From Rhodocollybia butyracea (lineage: Eukaryota > Basidiomycota > Agaricomycetes > Agaricales > Omphalotaceae): a DNA stretch of 64,000 nt. A program made the position numbers and the translations under genes. The notes under the pieces were generated by a model, which saw only the letters and a program-made list of their open reading frames with translations, did no database searches and was not told the origin of the DNA. Location: positions 85,752 to 149,751 of the forward strand of contig JADNRY010000154.1 in assembly GCA_015501585.1 (NCBI GenBank), written 5' to 3'. Of the stretch, positions 23,946 to 37,300 are shown piece after piece. Position 1 is the stretch's first letter; each line of letters starts with the position of its first letter.

Positions 23946-24059
23946 TCAGGCCGGCGGGGGTTTTCACTGGGGGTGAGCCCCAGCCCTCATGAGCCGGGCC
24001 GTAGCCGGGGCTTCTGAGCCGGGCCCCAGCCGGCACAACACTACGTGTCACACCGGACT

Positions 24060-25227
24060 TTTCAACAATGCTCATGACCAGGTGCACCACGCAAGCTACA
24101 CTCCTTTGAGTGCTCGAGATCCTCACATCATTCATCAATGCATCATCGTCGGGAATCATACGGTAGGACGGCGTACAGAGTGGAATCGGAAAGTGTCTCG
24201 GATTCGGTACTTTGTTGAGTCTTCTTTTGTTTGTCCGAAATTCGAGTAACTGAAATAGTAAGTACTCTAGGAATCTGGTCCGCGTTTGAATTCAGCGCTG
24301 TGCACCTTCTGTCCACTTCCCCGTACACCATGTCCTCAGCCATCCATCTTTGTCTTCTCATCGTCCGATACGCGCGCGCGTACACCCACCGTCAAACTCA
24401 ATTCGGCCAACTGCTGCGATCACTCCGGTTGAGTTCCCTTCGTGCCTTCCTTGTACCTCGAGCTCTAAATTTTACCGCATGACGGAAGGATATGGAAGCT
24501 CTACTGCCTAACCTGCCTTAGGCTCTTGTTGCAGTGGGGATAGATGGAGCGCTGGACAGTTAATGGAGGTGCAGGCCCGTGCAGGTCCGATCTCAGAGTG
24601 GATTCAGAGGGCCTACGATGTATGGTTTTTGACGGCACCACCGGAACATCTTCTTGGGACGCCTGACTGCCGCTTGCGATGTATTTCTTTGGAATGTTGT
24701 GGGATTTCGAGGCGCGTTGGTGATGGTTCATGGATCCATGTCACGGATTTCTTTCGGAGATGCTGTAGAAGGTTTTTTAAGCCCATTGAAGAGTCTCGAA
24801 TGGGTTACGCTTATTTACTGAGGCAGACAGTGGTTCCATCGTGTACAATTACCTAGAGGCGGTTCTATAGTACTAAGTGAAGGCCCGTAACCCGTCCACT
24901 CCATCCTCAATGGCTTCCCTTTTATAACAGAGCACAGATGTTTTCTACTTGTTGCGCCGGCGGCGGTATTAACATGGTGAGATTTCTATCACTGCTCAAG
25001 GTTAGTTCTAACATGTTAACTCTGACACGTCGACAAACAATCCACTTATGGCACCACCTTTCCCTTTCAACTTCACCTCTTTCCCCTCTTCAATAATGTT
25101 TCCCGACAACTCGTCGATATCCCATCCCTGCGCATCGCCACCTTTGAGCCCACCTCTCCTGCTGCTATAAATCACAGATGACTACGAGCGTCGTTTACAG
25201 ATTTCTTCGCAACTTCAACCTTCTGTT
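24060..25227. repeat. Unit 3 spacer shared with unit 4
   Basis: This tract is repeated with moderate divergence at 42,530-43,660 (for example 'ggaatctggtccgcgtttgaattc' at 24,271 and 42,630). Conserved exon-like blocks occur at 24,170-24,300 (+) and 24,580-24,840 (+), the latter matching 42,940-43,230. None gives an intact frame and I do not recognise the gene. A promoter-like TATAAAT at 25,166-25,172 precedes the truncated P5CDH exon. Confidence 0.45.
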
Positions 25228-25510
25228 GATATCTAGATAGGTGTCCTGTTCTATCGAACTCTACGTTGCTTCGTCAATTTGGGATAGAGGCTTCGAGGAT
25301 CAACCTTTGCCAGAAATTTCTGGAACCATAGTCGGCTCGTTGTTGAACCGGGCCAATTTCATAGATCCGATCCATGTAAAATCGAATATTTACGCGTAGA
25401 TGCTAACGGTGACCTCCCAGAGGTCAGCCGGCTTTTGATAAGATCAGTTCTTACATCCAGAAAGCCACAGATCTGAGAGCGAAATTTGTTATTGGAGGAT
25501 AATGTCCTAT
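25228..25510 (+). pseudogene. Truncated P5CDH exons (upstream partial copy, unit 3)
   Basis: Sequence equivalent to the P5CDH exons around and after the catalytic Cys. One block at about 25,235-25,375 corresponds to the region after GQKCSALSRLYV (IWDRGF, then a NWANFIDP-like stretch). A short intron-like gap follows, then an exon reading AFDKISSYIQKAT...GAKFVIGG-like residues (about 25,425-25,500). It lies upstream of another P5CDH 5' region, so it is the tail of a truncated tandem copy. Frames are broken. The same arrangement occurs in unit 4 (43,665-43,925). Confidence 0.65.
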
Positions 25511-25576
25511 TCACTGATTGCTATTCACTGATCTTGAACCCGTTCACCGATCGACGATATGGCAAGTCCCAAGGAT

Positions 25577-25660
25577 TATCCGTTTCTGCTTTCTTCGTCC
25601 GTTTCTGCTTTCTTCGTCCGTTTCTGCTTTCTTCGTCCGTTTCTGCTTTCTTCGTCCGTT
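25577..25660. repeat. 19-bp tandem repeat, about four copies
   Basis: The unit GTTTCTGCTTTCTTCGTCC is repeated about four times head to tail. Single copies stand at the same place in the other units (about 2,205, 11,497, 40,307, 44,004), so this is a local expansion within the leader of the P5CDH-associated segment. Confidence 0.8.
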
Positions 25661-25689
25661 TCCGTTTCTAATTTTTTTCAGCTTTTGTC

Positions 25690-27309
<1,620 letters not shown>

Positions 27310-27310
<1 letters not shown>

Positions 27311-27659
27311 CACGTAGTTTGGTGGTAACTGTAACGTTGCATAGACTTCATCACTTACAAATAAACTCCAGAATAGAGTATATGCAATAGATCAGTCTCT
27401 ATTTCGCTTTGTCAGTACTCAAACCGCCGCCCGCAGAAGCAGGTGCACGCCGAACACAATTACAACGACCAGACTCCGCTCACAAGGGTACCAAAGAGGG
27501 GACCAAAAGCCATACATGTACAATTGATTTCCGTAGATAGTAATCCTAGGACAGCTATAAGGCTTGAATTCCCATACTTAAACTAAGTAAACCAGTCACA
27601 TTGGTATACATGAGCTGAGAAAACGAGAGAAAACGACTTACCTTGAGGACAAAATGATA
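27310..27659. other. Gap between P5CDH copy and TPR-CHAT C
   Basis: No gene is seen; it is the 3' flank shared with the other TPR-CHAT copies. A minus-strand donor-like AAG|GTAAGT (about 27,637-27,645) lies just past the TPR-CHAT stop. Confidence 0.35.
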
Positions 27660-30600
27660 TCACGCGCCAATATGCACAAAATTTACCCACCTCTCCAGTG
27701 TTACTCCCTTCCGCCCTCTCATTTTTTTGATTGCCTCAGACAATGCTCTCGCTTGGGCCCCAACTTCATTGCATCTGGACAGATTTTCATCTGAGAAAAG
27801 ATGTGAGTAGAAGTCCTTCACCATATCTGGGCCATCTATATCAGCCATCTCCCACATGGTTCCAACCACACCTCGGAAACCACAGAACTGCATTGCAGCT
27901 GCTAGGTGTATAACTTCATTATGAACACTGTCAGGGGACTGTTCTGCAGTGTGGCATGCTGAGAGAAATGCAAAGGTAGCATTGGGCAAATTGAGGCGGA
28001 TTATGTCCAGTAAGGTAAAGCGTGAACCCCCGGCCAGTGAGAAATAAGAGCTAAAGGGTTTTTCCGGGGACAAGTGTACCATGGGAGGCAATATGGAGCC
28101 ATTCATGGTCAACAAGGGCCTTCTCTAAAGCTTCCTTAGTAGCTGCAGGTCCCTCCAGAGATGTAGTAGGGATGTGCTTCTGATACTGTAAAACTTGATC
28201 AGTCTCCTCCTTTGTCCTTGGGAGGGATTTATCATACTGTCCAGCCACTAGGAGATGGGGTAGTTGTGAAGATGATTTAGTGGTGTTAAAGGCATCAATG
28301 AGAGCAGTAAGTGTAGGAGTGTATGATGAAATGTACAAGTCAGGAAGGAATTCTTTTGTTCCAGGTGAAATGGGACCTGCGGCATGCAGTGGGAGCGTGG
28401 ATAAAATAGATGTGGGGCACCAATATATTCGTGACATCTTTGGGATCCGAAGCTCTTGGAGTTTGGTGACAACAGGGGATACTACAAGATCCCATAGGTC
28501 CTTGAGAGTAGCCCGAAGGACATGATTGTACCTCTTTGGAGAAGCTTTAAGGAAAGTCCTTGCTTCTGTGAGCTGCTCTACAAGAGTTTCTACTTGCTCA
28601 TAAAGACCCTCTACCAACGAAATCAATACAGGCGAGTTTTGGTCCAGTACAACGAGTACATCGGACCTATACCTACTGCAATTAACCACAATTATAGGGC
28701 CGTGTTTCGCAGCGTACTTTAATTCATCAAAGGATTTTCTCCCCAAAAATGTTTCAAATCCAGCAATTTTTTGTATCTTCTCAATGATTTCACTTTGAGC
28801 ATGCAAGAGATGGCGCTTCTCAGACAAGCTATGACCAAACGGATCCCTGTTTACCTCCAGCTGGTGCTGGTAGCTACTATCAGTCTGAACGTAGAGCCCT
28901 GTACCTCGGTCAGCCAAATTTTGCATTGAGAGAATCTCAAGCCGATGATTCAACCGCATTAACTCATCAACTAGTGATGGATCTAGGGCCCGGAGTCTGT
29001 CCATAGGTGCCCTCAAACCCCGCAGTTCAGACCAGAGCAACCCCCGCCCTTGTTCTATGATCTCAACAGCTAGGGAAAGCTGACTGAGTTGAATTGCCTG
29101 CGATGCCCCATCAGAGACAAATTCTGGAACCCCAATAGCTGACAAGAGGTGCTGGTACTGCAAGGAAATCATAGGAATCATGGAGAGCGACCGGGAAATC
29201 AAGGAAAGCCCCATGATATATGCATCCAGGTTGGATTGGGCAAGATCATGGTGTGGCTGTGTAAAGTCTACCCAGTGGTGTACTGCCCTCAAACAGACTG
29301 ATACTGGAGAATATATATCCTCAGCAGCCTGTTTGGAAGCTGACACACACTCTGTTAGATCTTCAAGGTGGCCTGTCTGCTGGAAGCGAAGATTGAGACC
29401 CAAACTGAGGGTGTTGAGTGAAAGACCATGGTCTTTGTGGCCCATGGGACGGAGTAGAAGTGCATCTCGATTCAGTTGAATAGACTCGTCAAGATCTCCA
29501 AGGCGGCGTGTCTGCTGGAAGTAACTCTGGAGGCACATGCCGAGGTTTTCGAGTGAATCACCATGGTTCTGGTGGCCCATGGGATGGAGTAGAAGTGCTT
29601 CTCGATTCAATTGAACAGACTCCTCCAGATCTCCAAGGTGGCCTGTCTGCTGGAAGCGAATATTGAGGTCCACACCGAGGTTGCCGAGTAAAGTACCATG
29701 ATTAGGGTTGCCCACAGGATGGAGTAGAAGTGCATCTCGATGCAATTGGAGACATTCATCAAGATCTCCAAGCTGCCCTGTCTCCTGGAAGCGAACATTG
29801 AGGGTGGAACTGAGGTTGTTCAGGGAAGTACCATGGGCCAAGTGGCCCACGGGATGGAGTAGAAGCGCTTCTCGATTCAATTGCACAGATTCATCAAGAT
29901 CTCCGAGGTGGCCTGAATGCTGGAAGCGAAGAATGAGGGATGTACTGAGGTTGTTGAGTGAACGACCACGGCCCACATGGCCCAAAGGATAGAGTAGAAG
30001 CACTTCTCGATTCAATTGAACAGACTCATCAAGATCTCCCATGTGGCCTGTCTCCTGGAAGCGAAGGTTGAGGCCCAAACTGAGGTTGTTCAGTGAAAGA
30101 GCACGGTGCAGGTGGCCTACAGGCTCAAGCAGAAGCGCTTCTCAATTGAATTGAACAGACTCTTCAATATCTTCAAGGTGGCCTGTATGCTGGAAGCGAT
30201 GAATGAGGCATGTACTGAGGTTGCTGAGTGAAGTACTACGGTTTGGGTGTCCCATAGGCTGGAGTAGAAGTGCTTCTCGATTCAATTGAACAGACTCATC
30301 AAGATCTCCAAGGTTGCCTGTCTGCTGGAAGCGATCACTGAGGACTATGCTAAGGTTGCTGAGGGAAGTACTACGGTTTGGGTGGCCCATAGGCTGGAGT
30401 CGAATTGATTCTCGATTGAATTGAATAGACTCATTGAGATCTCTAAGGTTTCCTGTCTGCTGGAAGCGAAGATTGAGGCCCATGCCGAGGTTGCCAAGTG
30501 AAAGAACATGAGCTAGGTGGGCCATAGGCTTGAGTAGAACTGCATCTCGATTCAATTGAATAGACTCATCAATATCTTCAAGGTGGCCTGTCTGCTGGAA

Positions 30601-31378
30601 ACGAAGAATGAGGCATGTACTGAGGTTGCTGAGTGAAGTACTATGGTTTGGGTGGCCCACAGGCCCAAGCAGAAGTGCTTCTTGACACAATTGAATAGCC
30701 TCATCAAGATCTCCAAGGTGGCCTGTCAACTGGAAGTAGAGACTGAGGCCCATGCTGAGGCTAATGAGTGAATTAACACGGGTCGGGTGGCCCACCTGGA
30801 GTAGAAGCGCTTCTCGATTCAATTGAAACTGACTCATCAAGATCTCCAAGGTGGCCTGTCTGCTGGAAACGACTCAAGAGGTTCATGCCGAGGTTGTTTA
30901 GTGAACGACCACGGCCTGGGTAGCCCATGGGGCAGAGCAGGAGCGCATCTCGATCCAATTGAACAGACTCATTGAGATCTCCAAGGTCGCCTGTCTGCTG
31001 GAATCGGTCCTGGAGGCCCTGACTGAGGTCAATAAGTATACCACCACGGTCTGGGTGGCCCACAGGCCAGAGGAGGAGCACATCTCGATCCAATTGAACA
31101 GCCTCGTCAAGATCTCCAAGGTGCCCTGTCTGCTGGAAGCGATTCCAGAGGCCTAAACTGAGGTTGTGGAGCAAATGGCCATGGTGCGGGTTGCCCACGG
31201 GAAGGAGTAGAAGTGCTTTACGATTCAATTGAATATACTTTTCGAGATGTTCAAGGTGGCCTGTCTGCTCAAAGCGAAAATCGTGGTAAACAATAAGCGC
31301 GCGGAGTAAAGCAGCATGGCTGAGATAACAAAATTGCAGAAGCGCAGCGCCTGCACGTATGATCCCGTCCTTCGTAGC
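27660..31378 (-). pseudogene. TPR-CHAT protein, copy C (broken)
   Basis: Same architecture as copy B. Repeats of 42 residues, in a divergent subtype (RFQQTGHLGDLDESVQLNREALLL), lie at about 29,360-31,270, followed by the linker and a CHAT domain keeping HIASHG and LSACHTA. Lesions: a frame change near 28,065-28,075 immediately after HIASHGTLVP, a CGA-to-TGA stop at 30,142-30,144, and a frame change near 30,825. The main exon begins at 31,378 after an acceptor (catag). The GDLDES repeats distinguish copy C from A and B (EDLDES), so its array has been homogenised separately. Confidence 0.8.
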
Positions 31379-31680
31379 CTATGATAATATGTTGATTTTC
31401 GTTGATTCTTAGATAGCCTTTACCAGTACTAGTACGTTAATAACTCACTTTCAGAATCCCAGTGAAATGGTCCATATTTTGTCCTTCTTTTCAAGAACTT
31501 GACTAATACAATCCTGTAAGACTGTTTTATGTGCTTTCACAGAAGAAACTAACATTATTCTCAGTTATGCTCTCTATGACAATTGGAATTGCAGTTCAAA
31601 CGGTCTTTGATGATGATTATCTGTAAAAGACCAAGCAGTCATCAGCCACCCACTGAAGCAGGTAATAATTCGGAGGCTCA

Positions 31681-31800
31681 CTGTTTAGTATCCTTAACAG
31701 AGATTGACTGATCTTTGGTAGTCGGCAAATCCAGCCCATTTATATATTTGGTTCGGTGCCGAGAATGCCGCAGTAACTGCCTGCTAATATTACCCTTTGC
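31681..31800 (-). promoter_or_regulatory. Divergent promoter region of TPR-CHAT C
   Basis: The minus strand carries ATATATAAATGGGC (forward 31,736-31,749), equivalent to the TATA-like box of copy A, then a leader similar to the other copies. The unit 4 GDYGEID remnant begins on + at about 31,805. Confidence 0.4.
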
Positions 31801-32380
31801 CCAGTTCTGAATTGTACCTGGATATATCGTCCATGACTGACAGACCACATGTGTCATGTTTTTCTGTGCATTTCCCAACTCTCCTCTCATAAATCGCAAA
31901 TATATCGACCTTATTCAGTAAGCCTCTTCAAAGTTCGTAAATTACCCGCCTTCTTATTGACCTCAATCCTAGGCCAGCTCAATGTACCATTCAGTAATTC
32001 AGACTTTCATTGATATCGGTCGACATGATACACCTTTGCAAATGATGCGTGGTTAGGGATCACACGTATAGAATAAGATTGATTGCGACAGGTAAACTCG
32101 AGAAGGAGGAATTGAAGCTTGAAGATGAACGCAATGGGATTTCGGGAAGTGCACGGCGGTGTCCACTGAACTATGTTCATAACAATCCTATCTTGGTTAC
32201 TACTATCCCAGACACTTTCATTGAGACTGACAATTGTCTTTACTTGCGGAAGTCTTTTTCCTCGAAACAAGGCCATCGTAGTGTGGAGCCAGCGTTCTGG
32301 ATACACGGATCGGTGATATGGCAGTTCCCTGAGAGTATCATGAACATAGTATGTCAAAGGTGTCGAGAGTTATAAACGAG
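31800..32380 (+). pseudogene. Decayed GDYGEID-motif gene, unit 4 left copy
   Basis: Exon 1-like sequence lies at about 31,885-31,970, exon 3-like at about 32,095-32,300 (including 'gagactgacaattg' in place of the PDAFFEAS region), and exon 4/5 traces to 32,350. Frames are broken. A second, nearly intact copy lies 8.5 kb downstream beyond the LTR element. Confidence 0.5.
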
Positions 32381-33304
32381 ATGTGCGCCATCAGAGCTTG
32401 GGCAGTGTCAGAAGATCATTTAGTCAATTATAACGTAGCTGGTCTCCGTACCTTCTCCCACCCATTGTACCTATCCTTCTGAACCACTCCATATCTGTGA
32501 TTGCTCTCCCGGAAATCATTGACTCCAGAAACCACGTTACATACTGGATGTCCACGAAGATTGTCATGGGTAACCATTTGACTGCAGATACGCCTACAGG
32601 GAACAAGGAAGACGTCGACGCGCCATACTCGAGGCATTGGATTGGCCACACTCAACTCTCTTTCCCCTTCAAACATGATCACCAGAATTGGAAGAAGCAT
32701 GTTAGCAGGAACGTTAACACGAAAGCAGTCTTGTGTCCTGAAAGTTTTCGGCCTGGTCACTCCGGTACATGTAGTGGGTTACATGATGGACGATATCTAG
32801 GGAGCAGATCGAGGTCACGGTGAAAGCAAATCACAACGTAACGCCTCAAGCTAGGCCTCAGCGCCAGCGTTATCACCCATTTCTGTTCAGGCTCTGAAGA
32901 CGATAGTAGCACCTCCAGTGAGCGATAGTCTCGAAACGTGGGAAGGGAGGTCCGACTGGGGTTAAGAAGACGATCTTCCACGGTACAGGAAAGGTGAGTA
33001 GGATACAGAGTTACTATTTCACTCAGCAAATTTCAGTTCATGCGATGATCAAAGATGTGTAAGGAAAGTAGTCTTGATGCATCGCCTATCTTGCCTTGCC
33101 TCGGGCGGTAGGCACACGAGAATATTTGTGAGGATAGTTGAAAGGTCAAGGCAGAGCTTAGTATGATACGAAGTATGATACGAACTACGTTCACAATCAA
33201 TAAAAATTTACCAATGGTGCGGAATCACGTACTGGCAGAGCGATTGAACAGCATCACTCCGAGCTAGCTCATAGGGCACAGAGATTTTTACTTGAAGCGC
33301 AGAA
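32380..33304. repeat. Unit 4 spacer, left part
   Basis: Equivalent to the spacers of units 1-3. It retains the VIALPEI block at about 32,497-32,520 (compare MIALPDVMIL at about 10,605) and a minus-strand stretch at 32,757-33,029 with 90 open codons (SSSEPEQKWVITLALRPSL). The gene was not recognised. The LTR element interrupts this spacer; it resumes at 40,125. Confidence 0.4.
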
Positions 33305-33309
33305 AAGGG

Positions 33310-34384
33310 TGATACGGCCCAGAATTGTTTGGGCATAAACATGCAGTATATGCGTGTTTTTGGCACCAAGTCATGCTGTATTAGACATATGCACTGTACA
33401 AAGTATTCCAGAATCCGCCGTTACCGCGCGACATCATTAAAAGACACAGATGTTAATTGTTGATGACATCAAAACTGAGTCTCGGCAACAGAACACAGTT
33501 GTAATCAATGATAGTGCAAAGAATACTGAAACCCACCACAAATATGACTTATATTCAGACTATTGAAGCGATCCAAAGGGTATCTTATTACAACTAGAAG
33601 ACTACTAGACAGAAGGAACAAGTATCAACGTTAAACGGTCCAAGCGGGACTTCCCATCAGAAATTGATGTGAGGAGATTAATGTATCGCCGACCCGAGGA
33701 GATTGATGCGAGGAGATTGATGTGCCGAGGTTCCGGGATCATATCAAGATCATGCCGCGGCGTCCCGCAGATTTAAGACAGTGCGTGAAATAAATATTTC
33801 ATGAGCTGTTTATTGAATAACAAGAGCATATGTACTCCCACACAACTCATATGGTGTATTTACACTGTGATATTGAAATACAGTATATAAGAAGGTGTTC
33901 CAGACGAAATGGAGGCAAGCACTTTCCTCCCCCCATTCCTGTTACAGGGTTGGTGTGGTTGGTTTGTGTCTTCTAGTGACAAGTGCACATTAAACAAGAG
34001 TACAAGTTTAAATGAAATAAGAAAGTATAAAGAAAGAAAACCAAAGTCCTTAGTAACTACCTTATGCTCCAGAAAGTTAATAGCAGTGAGAGTGTTGTGA
34101 GTAGCGCATACTCTCTCTGTCAATTGTACTTTTAGTGTAAAGTCTAAGTTCAGGCAATTGAAAGATAAAGATTAAAGCATGCCCGAGTTTGTTAGAATCT
34201 CGAGACAGAAAATCTATCACAACCTTGTAAATATGATGCAGATGTATGTACTTGCAATAAGAATTCTGACTTGTTCAATGATAACCCCCTTGAACTCATG
34301 TTAGTCTTTGGTGTGTGTTGGTGTTGGTGTGAGATATTTAGCTTCATACTAGCATTTTATGCATAGCCCAGAGTTGGCATAACA
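33310..34384 (+). repeat. 5' LTR (1,075 bp)
   Basis: Starts TG, ends CA. It contains a TATA-box candidate TATATAA at 33,884-33,890 that would drive element transcription. Compared with the 3' LTR I find T instead of C near 33,786 and one fewer C near 33,692. Confidence 0.9.
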
Positions 34385-37300
34385 TATGGAGCCCACCGCG
34401 AGGGGGTTTCAAATCAGAAAACAGTTGCATTTGCTTCATTTGCATCTACCCAAAAGCAACGACAAGTTCATCTTGGACTTGTCTGATATTGCAGAACTTG
34501 ATTGAACCTTGGATTGAACATGCTTGAACCTGTTTATCTTGCTTCAGAATTAGTTGTGTTAACGCAGTTCATCTCGTTACTGTGTTATATCATCCTCTTT
34601 TGTTGCATACATTGAGCATACAACCTTGCTTGCCATTGAGGTTCATCACCTTACAAATGGATCCACCTCCACATTGAATGCTTTTCGAACTCAAAGCCTT
34701 CAACCCCATTCATACCCGGGTTGCCGGTAGATACTCTGCTTGGCTCCCGCTCACTCAGAAATTAGAAAGTTGAAGTGATATGTCTTCAGTCCACATTTCG
34801 GAGTTGTACCGCTTTGAATACCATCTGCTATAACAAATAGAAAAGTCACACCTGACAAGAAAAACATTTGGATAAAGTAGAAAAGACAAAAACACTCAGA
34901 AAATGTTGAAAATATGAAAAGAATATCTTGTTCTTGCTCTTGCACTTTGAAAATTTGAGGACTTCAACAGTCCTAACCTTGTATCAATTCCAGAGCGCAA
35001 CCTCCCGGAATCAATTGTATGAGAAAATCTGACAGCCTTGCAATGCAACTCATATCTGTAAAAAGTTGTGCAGGCATTGTCTTATGAAACAGTCCTAACG
35101 GACATGAAAAATAATTGATAGCTGTATAAATCATGATAAAAATCGAGATAAATTCAGAAAACTCCGAAAAACATTCAGAAACTTCAAATCACTTCTTTAA
35201 TTTATAAGACCCCTGACCCTGGTGCACTTGATGAAAAATTATTAATGTCCTAGAATGGTGTTGTGCGCCCTTGTGGATCTCTTTATTTATTGAAAGAAAC
35301 CTAGCATTGCATGTCATCTAGAATGTAGAAACCAATTGCCAAGGAAGCGGAACCAAGGTCATACCCAGTGAACCTCCTAAGCAATTCAGAGTTAACGGAA
35401 AAGTTAGAATTCATCACAGGATATTTGACTGAAGTGTTCAGTGTTTGTACTTGCTGGGAGGAAGCCATGCGAGACTTGAATGGAATATTGAAGACCATGG
35501 AAGTGTTTTAAAGACACTTTAGTTCAATAGGCCCGCATTGACACATTCAGCATTTTATCCTTGAAAGAAGCATAAATACCAGTCAGAAAAATGTTCAGAT
35601 AAATCCGTGATGGAAGAATACACGGTGGTGAAAGTGCCAGGTTGCTGCCTGAACTTTGAAGCCTTGTAAAGAAGATATCCGAGATGTGTTACTAGCTTGG
35701 TCCACAATCTACTTAATTATCTTATGAGCTCAAGACAGATGTTGGAGATAATTTCAATAGATTGAACAGCCGATGTGCCAAGATTGAGCAGTGGAAAACA
35801 GAAGAAGAGCCTGTTGAGTTGTGGACAAGTTCATCACAAGATCGTGAATTGGAACTGAACTCAATGAAAATTTGAACTCCAAGGATGACAGATGACTTAG
35901 TAGTAACAACAAGAAGCTAAGACTGAACAAAGAAATGACTATACTAGAGAGCCTTGTCATATGACAACACTTGCAAAGCCTAAGAGGTGTTGAAATAACT
36001 CAGAAATTGCCTCAGATGTGTAATGTGTTGTCAACCAAAACATTTGGGTCATCATGGAACTTAGCAGAACAGGAATGCTGTTCACAATTGTATGAAAATT
36101 ACTTCTCCAAGTTGGTCACCCTTTTAATCAAAGAGTGTTCAGTTCAAGCAAGACTATGCCCAGCTATGATACACTGAGCTTATTGATGACAGAGAAGAAA
36201 TCAGTTGCTCACAGATCAAGTCAGAGCAACTAGAGATCAAAGCAAACAAACAGATTTAGGTCTACCCTAGCAGAACGATAGACTCTGTAATACATTGACA
36301 ATCATGTGACACAAAGAAATCACGTCCAGTACTTGAAGAGTTTTATGACGTTGGAATCAGATGAAGATAGAATAATGAAGAATGCTGATATGCCCGCAAC
36401 TTTTTGAGTCTAAACTAGACTTAAGGATCACTGCTGGACAGTCCTTGCATGATATGTACTAATGTTCACACCACTTGAAGGTGGTCACCCAGTGCTGTGC
36501 TCACCGACCCAAATTGGGCAAGCTCACACAACACCTGTACTGCCTCATCTTCGTGTGCACGATGGCCTAACATTGATATGAAAGCATCGGCCATTTCGTC
36601 CTCGACTCTGAACTTGATATATTTGATTTGATTGAAACTACCTCACCAGGAGGCCGTTTTATATGAAACATTCAATGTTGTGAATTGTTTAGACGATTCT
36701 AACATTGTTTGACTGATAAGAACTCCATTACAAGCACTCCCTTCCATAACAAATGCTTGTTTAGAATGATAATACCTTATTAAGGGTACAAGACTTAGAA
36801 TATGCAAAAGGGCAATCTGGGCAAGAAATAAGATGTACCAGAGAGCCTGAGGCACTAGAACAAACGAGAGCAGTGCATAAGCATCCGACGGCATCAAAAT
36901 ACCGATACCCAGAGTATTTCTCCGGTCCCAGAACATGGTTCCATCAGTTGCTGGGATAAATGCCTCATTTTGAAATTATTGCATAGTATGATGATACAGG
37001 ACAGGAGTATGGGTCAGACCGAGTCCAAAGAGATCCCGTGGACGTCCCCTGAGCTCTTGCCTATACTCCATGTGTCCCCGACGATAGAGACGAGGTTTGA
37101 GTAGGTACTAGGAGGAGACATACCTATATTTCTATAGATGTGCTTGTACCTCAGTGCCCATCAATCAGAGACCTTAGGAAATTTAGCAACCCTCGAAACG
37201 AGTTTATACAAGCTAGAAATACGGTAAAACGTCCCGATACCGGGTGGCTTTCCAATGCTCTGGCACAGGACTGAGATCGGTCCCTTGGGGCAGTATTTGA

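Larger units (their letters stand above)
21150..24043 (+). mobile_element. hAT element with truncated transposase (2.9 kb)
   Basis: The ends are TAGTGTTGTGACGGCT at 21,150 and its inverse at 24,043 (one mismatch over 16 bp, then a further shared CCGGCTCAGA block). They are flanked by the perfect 8-bp duplication CGTGTCAC (21,142-21,149 and 24,044-24,051). Both subtermini are strongly GC-rich with repeated GAGCCGGGCC-type motifs (21,160-21,300, 22,560-22,660, 23,945-24,040). The interior carries a transposase fragment (21,435-22,480) and a nested MITE (22,762-22,919). The first transposase exons are missing, so the element is an internal-deletion derivative. Confidence 0.88.

Noticed and set aside
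32497..32823. 108-codon plus-strand open stretch
   Set aside because: Only its start aligns with the repeated spacer exon; the rest is not conserved in the other units and overlaps equally long minus-strand stretches.
36643..36936. 97-codon hydrophobic minus-strand open stretch in the LTR interior
   Set aside because: No motif, wrong strand for the element, and length expected by chance in AT-rich DNA.
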